Shown here: in pieces, positions 1 through 6,664 of the stretch | Layout: every line of letters starts with the position of its first letter | How positions within the stretch are numbered: the stretch's first letter is position 1 | Assembly (NCBI GenBank): GCA_964200075.2 | Contig: CAXNAA020000247.1 | Coordinates: 1 to 23,750, forward strand | From: Sphacelaria rigidula | Lineage: Eukaryota; Phaeophyceae; Sphacelariales | Length of the DNA stretch: 23,750 nt | Reading direction: 5' to 3' | Position numbers and translations under genes: made by a program | The notes under the pieces: model-generated | The model's database searches: none | Seen by the model: only the letters and a program-made list of their open reading frames with translations | Told to the model about the DNA's origin: nothing

Positions 1-6
1 CAAATA

Positions 7-18
7 CCCCCCCCCCCC
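7..18. repeat. poly-C homopolymer (12 C)
   Basis: An uninterrupted run of twelve C sits at the window edge, just beyond the stop codon of the minus-strand ORF that ends at 44. Runs of this length are prone to length error, but this one lies outside any coding region I call. Confidence 0.9.
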
Positions 19-43
19 TATCGTAGGACGACTCTGAACGATC

Positions 44-1156
44 TCAAGCCATGTCACAGGAGCAGATAGATTCACCCTGAGCATCGCAAGCCCCAAGCTT
101 GCTTTGCTCACTCTCATCACGAAGATAACACCCCCTTGCAGCGGTGAGCATGCAAGGTGTGTCCCCAATCACGCTCCGGTCCGGCGGCCACAAGCAACCT
201 GAACCTTTGCCGTTCAGCGCTAGCTCATCGGAGCAAATTGGCTTCGCGCTTCCAACGGCACGGGCGGCAGCGGTTGGATCGAATAGTCCCGCTTCAGCCA
301 CCGCCTCCTGCTCAGCGCACTCCTGAACGGCGACAGCGGCAGCTGAGCTGCCTGCAGTCCGCTCGAGCTGCGTGGCAAATACCAGCGATGGCTGCGTGAC
401 TTGTTCGCCCTCTCCAACAGCAATACCAGCAGCATCTAAACCAATGCTTACCGTGGTACTGTTGGCGGGCGCGTACTCATGCCTACCCGTTTTGACAGAC
501 ACGTGCTGCGTCTCCTTCCCGCTCTGCACAGTGAAAACAGCTGCCCTGTTTCGTGGTTTAAGACGCGCCCTACCGACTGCACGTTTGGCGGGTTCACTGT
601 CGCGCCTATCCCCTCGGGCAGACACATGCTTCTCGGCTTTCACAGTGCAAGCATCTGCCCTGTATCGTTGTTTCAAACGCGCAGCACCTACTGCACGTTC
701 GGCGGGTGCACTGTCGTGTCTGTCCCCTCGGGCAGATACATGCTTCTCGGTTGTCACAGTGCAATCAGCCCCACCAGACGGCGCATGCTTGCGCAACGTG
801 AAAAGCAACTGCTCGTTCTCAACATCATTATCATGCTTCAAGAACGTGTCACACAGACACATAGCGATATGTTTCGGCATGAGCTCAGAACCTGCTGCCA
901 CATCAAAGAGATTTGTCCACCGCGCTTTCACCTGATGTACATCTCGCAAATACTGCTCGTATTTGCGTAAACACTCGGCCGATTTCTCGCTCGAAAACTT
1001 GCGGCCGTAGTACGGCATCTCCAGCGCCAGTACAGGAACAACACGACCATAGACGGTGACATATTCCCGCACCTCATCATGTTGAACAGTTGAACAGGCT
1101 TTGCCGCTGCCTCCACGCTTCTCATCAAGCGCCGAGCCACCACGACATATGCACAT
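44..1156 (-). CDS. hypothetical protein with three internal 38-residue repeats
   Basis: I do not recognise this gene. The frame is open from a TTG at 1165, but the first ATG is at 1156 (A at -3), giving about 370 residues, so I use that start. The N-terminal part (residues 1-130) is mixed and charged, with a Tyr/Lys/Arg-rich stretch around residues 45-80. Residues 132-169, 170-207 and about 208-240 are three tandem 38-residue units. The first two both contain EKHVSARGDR, a Ser/Pro/Ala segment and a basic end (ARLK); the third is degenerate. The C-terminal 130 residues are rich in Ala, Glu and Cys. The basic repeats and lack of membrane segments or signal peptide would fit a nucleic-acid-binding or retroelement gag-like protein, but this is a guess. 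Three in-frame repeats with conserved wording argue against a random ORF. Confidence 0.45.
   Translation of the reverse strand: MCICRGGSALDEKRGGSGKACSTVQHDEVREYVTVYGRVVPVLALEMPYYGRKFSSEKSAECLRKYEQYLRDVHQVKARWTNLFDVAAGSELMPKHIAMCLCDTFLKHDNDVENEQLLFTLRKHAPSGGADCTVTTEKHVSARGDRHDSAPAERAVGAARLKQRYRADACTVKAEKHVSARGDRRDSEPAKRAVGRARLKPRNRAAVFTVQSGKETQHVSVKTGRHEYAPANSTTVSIGLDAAGIAVGEGEQVTQPSLVFATQLERTAGSSAAAVAVQECAEQEAVAEAGLFDPTAAARAVGSAKPICSDELALNGKGSGCLWPPDRSVIGDTPCMLTAARGCYLRDESEQSKLGACDAQGESICSCDMA
422..763 (-). repeat. tandem 114-bp coding repeats (3 units)
   Basis: Three in-phase 114-bp units at about 763-650, 649-536 and 535-422. The first two are closely similar and the third is diverged. They encode the 38-residue repeats of the ORF at 44-1156. 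The unit length equals that of the EsV-1-7 array further on, but the cysteine pattern is absent. Confidence 0.75.
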
Positions 1157-2106
1157 AGTGGACAATCACAAAGCAGAACCTCAACAGCTCAACAGCGGTT
1201 TCAGAAAAAACAGCGTTGTTCCTCAATCACAGAAGCAATAACTTTCCACACACCAAGACGCGCTTGGCCACCAAACGACAATGGCCAGAGCGCGTTTTTC
1301 TCACCCAGGTCTCACCACGTGGTGGAAGTCCTTAAACTCCTCTTCTTGAACGCGACTGGCCAACCTCGAACCAGCCCTCTCGCAATTATCCCGTCTCGAG
1401 TGGCAATTGCGCCGCGTTTTTTGGAATGTACACGGGCTCGCCAGCTGTCGATCGACCGCCCGCACCTCATGCACGAGCGATACCACAGCCCGCCCTAGCA
1501 CTGCCTCAGAACCTCCTCGGTTCTACTCCACCAACTCCTCGCGACGTTAACACGCCTTGAGCTGGTCTTGTTTGCTGCAAACTGATCAGGCCTGCAGACT
1601 TCCCTATCTTGCAGTGTCAGCTGCTTTTCAGCGAATCCATCGCCATCAGCGGACTTAATGAACGTTCATTGTACACTTCTGACACTCAAGATCAGATTGC
1701 CATGTGGACTTCTCCCATCACGGGCACATGGACTTCGGCAGCTTTAGCTATTGTATTAACCCTCAGCATAGTACAGGAGAGCAGGACCATAGCCTCTCTA
1801 CACCAGAGTGGCAAAACCAATCCTACTCGTCATGGAGGTCACCATAACGGAGTCCGGCAATCAGACCCGCAACTCCACCTACAAGTGCCCCTAGGTAACA
1901 ATGGTGGCTAGAGTCTACAGCTTGCAACTACACGTTGATATCCTACTCAAGGATATCATGCGCCTCAGTGCCAAGGTACTACAGAAAGCATATTGGGCCT
2001 CGTGGGAGGGCGTTTCGGAACTGAAACGAATCATTCACCGATTGACCGCTTTTCACTCTCAATCGCATCCTCTACTCTCAATCTCACGGAACCTTCGTTT
2101 ACAATA
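1157..2106. other. no gene recognised
   Basis: Only short ORFs (under about 100 codons) without recognisable motifs occur here on either strand. No tRNA, rRNA or long repeat was seen. It may hold promoter or untranslated sequence for the minus-strand ORF ending at 44, but no specific element can be named. Confidence 0.5.
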
Positions 2107-2270
2107 GCCACATTGCCTGCTGCCAGACTGTCAGGACATTGGATCCATGAGCACTGCTACTGTCTGTACGGGGATGCCCCCCTTGTCCGATACGTGGGGA
2201 AGGGTCCGTGGCGCAGTGGTCGCGTCAAGCAGCTGAACGCTGGGCGTTCTCACTCAATACTTCGATTCGG
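2107..2270 (+). mobile_element. dispersed repeat copy A with tRNA-like Pol III A and B boxes (SINE-like)
   Basis: About 120 bp from 2107 match, with scattered differences and small indels, the reverse complement of 18931-19057, so this is an interspersed repeat. At 2209-2220 the sequence TGGCGCAGTGGT fits the Pol III A box at 11 of 12 positions. At 2259-2269 ACTTCGATTCG fits the B box at 8 of 11. The 50-bp spacing is normal for tRNA-type promoters. A small anticodon-like hairpin (CAG, 7-nt loop, CTG) lies between them. Acceptor and T stems do not pair, so this is not a functional tRNA gene; a tRNA-derived SINE fragment is the best reading. No poly-A tail or target-site duplication was identified. 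The B box is not conserved in copy B. Confidence 0.4.
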
Positions 2271-2715
2271 AGAATGATAGTAGATGGGGAGCGGCAACTG
2301 CTGTGTGTCCAGGTGCCCCTTGGAGCAAGACGCGTTTGATTTCTGTATGACAGTATTTCCGCGAAAAATAAAATCAATAGGGATTTGAGACTGGGAAGTC
2401 TAGAATAACAAAGTCGCCAAATTCGCGTCGCAAAAAAACCGTTAGTCGAATAGTTTACCCGCAGCAGAAACCAAATTTACTTCGTGAAATTGGTACAGAG
2501 CACTGAAGCAAACGAAAAACAAGGTTGCGGCGCAGGTATCACCATGGTCACACAAGAACAGCTCCACCCTGTCGCAACGACACGCACGAAAACGGGGGCT
2601 GCGACGGCGCATTTGAAAATGCCGCAAAACTCTCCAGGAAACACTGGCGCTGAGCTACTGATCGGCGTGCAACGAGCATGTCATAATCACCAACTCGCGT
2701 TCGTGTTGAAAAACC
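2271..2715. other. no gene recognised; downstream flank of the EsV-1-7 gene
   Basis: Non-coding by eye, with only short motif-free ORFs. It lies just beyond the stop codon (2716-2718) of the minus-strand EsV-1-7 gene, so it should include that gene's 3' untranslated region. No convincing polyadenylation signal was found on the minus strand. Confidence 0.45.
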
Positions 2716-5700
2716 TCACGCAAGGGGGGGGGATGGAGCCGAAACTGACAGCTCCATTTTCATGCTTTCCTCTTCACCAAAAGACAACCCTGAAAAAGTA
2801 TCCACCGCAGCATCTTCTGCCCGAAGGTGTTCACCAACCATCGATGGCGTCCTGCAAATACGCTTCTTCACCCTTCCATCACAAGTATCGCTGGAGTTAC
2901 TGCCAATCCTGATGCTCCCACCTTCATCAGAGGAGGTAGGGACGTCAACCCTCCTCCGCAAGTTCTGCCTGGAACACTGAAGGGCAGGAAACCCTTCCAA
3001 TTTCACCCTCGTGTGCGGCCTTGTCCCCAGAGATCCGCCTTCGGCACCCTCGGCAGGCTGCGACGGCGCGGTACCAACAAGTTCGGAACTCAGGAGCAAA
3101 ACAGGGCAAAAGCCAACATCACCCGCACCACCCCCGTGACTGATGGAATGACTTGGTTGTCCGTCCTTGGTGAAATGTTTATTGAAGATGTCTCCACACT
3201 GCCCTCGCGTGGTTGCTCGAGATACGACATGTTGGCAAATGTTACCCCGTTCGACATCAACACGGCACACACGCCGGTTCGAGCAGCCCTCATTACCGTA
3301 CTTGATGCTCGTTACATCGACCATCCCCACCCCGGCGTGGTCGGTACAGACCTCCGCCGACCGGCTTCCCCCTACATACGATGGGTGCTTCGAGCAGCCC
3401 TCGTTACCGCACTTCTTGTCCTTCACATCGATCATCCCCACCCTCGCGTGGTCAGCGCAGAACTCCGCCAACCGGCTTCCCGATACAGCATACGATGGAT
3501 GTTTGGAGCACCCCTCGTTGCCGCACTTCTTCCTCACGACATTGACCGTTCCTACCCCCGCGTGGTCGGCACAGACCTCCGCCAAGCGACTTCCCACTAC
3601 ACCATACGATGGTCGTTTGGAGCACCCCTCGTTGCCGCACTTCTTCCTCACGACATTGACCATTCCCACCGACGCGTGCTTGGCACAGAACTCCGCCAAC
3701 CGACTACCCGCTACACCATACGATGGATGTTTGGAGCAGCCCTCGTTGCCGCACTTCTTATTCACGACATTGACCGTTCCCACCTCCGCATGCTCAGCAC
3801 AGAATTCCGCCAAGCGACTTCCCGCTACACCATACGATGCTTGTTTGGAGCAGCCCTCGTTGACGCACTTCTTCTTCACGACATTGACCATCCCCACCCT
3901 CGCGTGATCAGCACAGAACTCCGCCAACCGACTTCCCGCTACATTATACAATGATTGTTTGGAGTAGCCCTCGTTCCCGCACTTCTTCCTCACGACGTTG
4001 ACCATTCCCACCCTCGCGTGATCGGCACAGAACTCCGCCAACCGACTTCCCGCTATACCGAACGATGGTTGTTTGGAGCAGCCCTCGCTGCCGCACTCCT
4101 TCCTCACAACATCAATCATCCCTTCGATGGCGTGATCAGCACAGAACTCTGCCAACGTGCTTCCCGCTTCACCATAAGATGATCGCTTGGAACAGCCCTC
4201 GTTGCCGCACTTCTTGTTCAACACATCCATCATCCGGGACCCGGCGTGGTCGGCACATAACCTCGCCTTCGAACTCCCCGCTACACCGTGAGATGGTCGT
4301 CTGGAGCAGCCCTCCTTACCGCACTTCTTGCTTTTCACATCGATCATCCCGGACCTCGCGTGGTCGGCACAGAACCCCGTCTTCCGGCTTCCCGCTTCAC
4401 CATACGATGGTTGTTTGGAGCAGCCCTCGTTGCCGCATTTTTTGCTTCTCACATCGACCATTCCCACTCTCGCGTGCTCGGCACAGAACGTCGCCTTTCG
4501 ACTCCCCGCTACACCGAAAAATGGTTGTTTGGAGCAGTCCTCGCTGCCGCACTTCTTGCTTTTCAAATCTATCATCCCCACCTCCGCGTGCCCGGCACAG
4601 AACTCCGCCGTTCGGCTTCCCGCTAGACCATACGATGGGATTTTGGGGCAGCCCTTGCTATCGCAGTTCTTCCTCAGAACGTTGATCATTTCCGCCTTCG
4701 CGTGCTCGGCACAGAACTTCGCCAACTGGCTCCCCGCTACACCATACGATGGCTTCTTCGAGCAGCCCTTGCTGCTGCACCTCTTGCTCTTTACATGGAT
4801 CATCCCCGCCTTCGCGTGCACGGCACAGAACTCCGCGGACCGGCTCCCCACCACACGGTACGATGAGATCTTGGAGCAGTCCTCGTTGCCGCACTTCTTG
4901 CTTTTCAGATCGACCATCCCCACCTCCGCGTGCCCGGCACAGAACTCCGCCTTTCGGCTTCCCGCTACACCATACGATGGGATTTTGGGGCAGCCCTTGC
5001 TGTCGCACCTCTTGCTCACTACATTAGCCATCCCTTCTCTCGCGTGCACGGCACAGAACTCCGCCTTTCGGCTTCCCGCTACACCATATGATGGTTGTTT
5101 GGAGCACCCCTCATTGCCGCAGTTCTTCCTCAGGACATTGACCATTCCCGCCCTCGCGTGCTCGGCACAGAACTCCGCCTTCCGCCTTCCCGCTACACCA
5201 TACCATGGCATCTTCGAGCAACCCTTGCTGCTGCACCTCTTGCTCTTTACATGAATCATCCCCGCCTCCGCGTGCACGGCACAGAACTTCGCGGACCGGC
5301 TCCCCGCCACACCGTACGATGGCTGTTTGGAGCAGTCCTCGCTGCCGCACTTCTTGCTTTTCAGATCGACCATCCCCACCTCCGCGTGCCCAGCACAGAA
5401 CTCCGCCTTTCGGCTTCCCGCTACACCATACGATGGTTGTTTGGAGCACCCCTCATTGCCGCAGTTCTTCCTCGGGACACTGACCATTCCCGCCCTCGCG
5501 TGCTCGGCACAGAACTCCGCCAACCGGCTGCCCGTCACACCATGCGATGGAATTTTCGAGCATCCCTCGTTGCCGCACTTCTTGCTCACGAGATTGACCA
5601 TTCTCACCCTCGCGTGATCGGCACAGAGCTCCGCCAACCGACTTCCCGCAATACCATGCGACGAGATTTTGGAGCAGCCCTCACTGCCGCACTCGTTCCT

Positions 5701-5781
5701 TACTACATCGATCATCCCTTCCCTAGCGTGATCAGCATAAACCTCCGCCAACCGGCTTCCAGCTCCACCGTGCGACGGCAT
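2716..5781 (-). CDS. giant EsV-1-7 cysteine-motif repeat protein (5'-truncated reading frame)
   Basis: The 1021-codon frame encodes about 22 tandem 38-residue units fitting C-x4-C-x16-C-x2-H-x12, the EsV-1-7 motif. A typical unit starts CGNEGCSK, has GVAGSR in the middle, then FCAEHA. Residues 1-30 are a partial unit whose third Cys is Tyr; units then run from residue 31 to 827. Unit 17 has Tyr for its second Cys, and unit 22 is one residue short. From 828 to about 853 a final unit is degenerate. The remaining tail is non-repetitive, with a basic RVKKRICR stretch (about 970-977) and an acidic patch. Founding members are a phaeovirus EsV-1 gene and Ectocarpus IMMEDIATE UPRIGHT, a developmental regulator; the biochemical role is unknown, and zinc binding is inferred from the Cys/His spacing. 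The ATG at 5781 lies inside a repeat, and the array continues upstream in another frame, so it is probably not the true start. No signal peptide or membrane segment is seen. Confidence 0.93.
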   Translation of the reverse strand: MPSHGGAGSRLAEVYADHAREGMIDVVRNECGSEGCSKISSHGIAGSRLAELCADHARVRMVNLVSKKCGNEGCSKIPSHGVTGSRLAEFCAEHARAGMVSVPRKNCGNEGCSKQPSYGVAGSRKAEFCAGHAEVGMVDLKSKKCGSEDCSKQPSYGVAGSRSAKFCAVHAEAGMIHVKSKRCSSKGCSKMPWYGVAGRRKAEFCAEHARAGMVNVLRKNCGNEGCSKQPSYGVAGSRKAEFCAVHAREGMANVVSKRCDSKGCPKIPSYGVAGSRKAEFCAGHAEVGMVDLKSKKCGNEDCSKISSYRVVGSRSAEFCAVHAKAGMIHVKSKRCSSKGCSKKPSYGVAGSQLAKFCAEHAKAEMINVLRKNCDSKGCPKIPSYGLAGSRTAEFCAGHAEVGMIDLKSKKCGSEDCSKQPFFGVAGSRKATFCAEHARVGMVDVRSKKCGNEGCSKQPSYGEAGSRKTGFCADHARSGMIDVKSKKCGKEGCSRRPSHGVAGSSKARLCADHAGSRMMDVLNKKCGNEGCSKRSSYGEAGSTLAEFCADHAIEGMIDVVRKECGSEGCSKQPSFGIAGSRLAEFCADHARVGMVNVVRKKCGNEGYSKQSLYNVAGSRLAEFCADHARVGMVNVVKKKCVNEGCSKQASYGVAGSRLAEFCAEHAEVGTVNVVNKKCGNEGCSKHPSYGVAGSRLAEFCAKHASVGMVNVVRKKCGNEGCSKRPSYGVVGSRLAEVCADHAGVGTVNVVRKKCGNEGCSKHPSYAVSGSRLAEFCADHARVGMIDVKDKKCGNEGCSKHPSYVGGSRSAEVCTDHAGVGMVDVTSIKYGNEGCSNRRVCRVDVERGNICQHVVSRATTRGQCGDIFNKHFTKDGQPSHSISHGGGAGDVGFCPVLLLSSELVGTAPSQPAEGAEGGSLGTRPHTRVKLEGFPALQCSRQNLRRRVDVPTSSDEGGSIRIGSNSSDTCDGRVKKRICRTPSMVGEHLRAEDAAVDTFSGLSFGEEESMKMELSVSAPSPPLA

Positions 5782-6240
5782 CTTCGAGCAGCTCTCGTTT
5801 GCCGCACTTCTTCCCCACTACGTTGGCCACCGCTACTCTCATGTGCTCGGCACAGAACTCCGCCAACCGGCTTCCCGCTACACCATACGATGTCTGTTTG
5901 GAGCAGCCCTCGTTGCCGCACTTTTTGCTCAACACATCGATCATCCCGGACCTGGCGTGCTCGGCACAGAACTCCGCCTTCCGACTTCCCGCTACACCGT
6001 TAGATGGTTGATGGAGCAGCCCTCGTTGCCGCACCTTCTGCGCGCCAGACTGACAATCCCCCCCTCTGCGTGGTCGGCACAGAACCCCGCCTTCCGGCTT
6101 CCCGCTACACCGTACGGTTGTTGTTTCGAGATACCGTCGTTACTAGTTCTCTTTGTTTACTTCATATGCCATGGGCAGCTCCACGACGTTGACGCCCGTC
6201 ATGCGATTTGGTCGTCGTTTCAAGCAGCCCTTCTGGGCGC
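3301..6240 (-). repeat. tandem array of about 26 EsV-1-7 units, 114 bp each
   Basis: The 114-bp unit repeats from the last clean unit (ending about 3301) up to a diverged unit near 6240. Twenty-two units lie in one frame; the rest are frame-shifted. Higher-order structure is visible. Segments near 5086 and 5428 are nearly identical over about 100 bp (offset 342 bp, three units), as are segments near 4641 and 4981. Segments near 4778 and 5235 match at about 456 bp (four units). This pattern implies recent block duplication by unequal exchange. Confidence 0.93.
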
Positions 6241-6334
6241 ACTGCCAAGCTAGCTTCGCCGCCACGTCGGCAAAACGAGAGGCTCTAGCGCACACATTCG
6301 GCCATTTCGGCCGCTTCTGGCAGTCCCACTGTCA
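5782..6334 (-). pseudogene. broken 5' continuation of the EsV-1-7 gene
   Basis: Going upstream of the ATG at 5781, the repeats continue with breaks. At 5798-5800 the plus strand reads TTT where other units have TT, a one-base insertion. Two units then follow in the shifted frame (one with CGNEGCSK and FCAEH). Near 6009-6011 a base is missing, and the next unit (about 6020-6140) is in a third frame. Its start has lost both CGNEGC cysteines and carries TAG TAA at about 6142-6147. Before that comes a diverged unit (CAQKGCLKRRP) preceded by a Cys/Trp-rich stretch, and an in-frame TGA at 6332-6334. This may be real decay of an N-terminal region, sequencing error in AAA/AA positions, or, in part, intron sequence. 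I cannot separate these, and I do not offer a restored product. Confidence 0.65.
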
Positions 6335-6664
6335 AATGGCCGAACAAGAGGGGCAGGCTGTCGCTCCTGGTGCTGCCTGAAATTTAGAAACGGATTCAAA
6401 AACCGGGCCAAAGGTTGTCAAGTGTTCGTCAAAAGAGGCATGCAGTCCTTCGAGGGAAATGATCAGTACGGGCGGCTCATATCTTGCGTGGGCTTTCACG
6501 ATGTGATCAGATCGGGTAGGCCTTTGCTCTGTCAGAAGATCCTTTTCCAAAACATGACGTAGTGCTGCCGATTCCTCTAGAGAGCTTTGCAAAACCCTAC
6601 ATAACTCCTCAATTGAGTTCTCTATTGGACTGCGCAGCCCATGCAAGAAACAACACAAACACAT
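6332..6664 (-). CDS. possible N-terminal exon or fragment of the EsV-1-7 gene
   Basis: An ORF of 110 codons on the same strand, directly upstream of the EsV-1-7 remains and in frame with the Cys-rich segment beyond its TGA. It has a protein-like composition, with a predicted amphipathic, Glu/Leu-rich stretch (about residues 12-45) and an end containing CPSC. No family is recognised. A pyrimidine-rich tract ending in CAG lies near 6613, and another AG preceded by CTAAATTT lies near 6379, so splice acceptors are possible. The in-frame TGA may be a nonsense mutation, the true end of a separate small gene, or part of an intron. Confidence 0.35.
   Translation of the reverse strand: MCLCCFLHGLRSPIENSIEELCRVLQSSLEESAALRHVLEKDLLTEQRPTRSDHIVKAHARYEPPVLIISLEGLHASFDEHLTTFGPVFESVSKFQAAPGATACPSCSAI

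Noticed and set aside
2201-2275. A tRNA gene (possible Phe-like loop with GAA).
   Set aside because: A and B boxes are present, but the acceptor and T stems do not pair and the B box is weak, so it is at most tRNA-derived.
2827-6003. Long plus-strand ORFs of about 200-375 codons opposite the EsV-1-7 gene (for example 2827-3954, 4328-5254, 5095-6003).
   Set aside because: They are antisense shadows of a 114-bp repeat: because the period is a multiple of three, one stop-free antisense unit yields a long open frame. They contain no motif of their own and break at unrelated places.
3301-6240. CRISPR-like regular repeat spacing.
   Set aside because: The repeats are directly adjacent 114-bp coding units without unique spacers, and encode a known protein motif.
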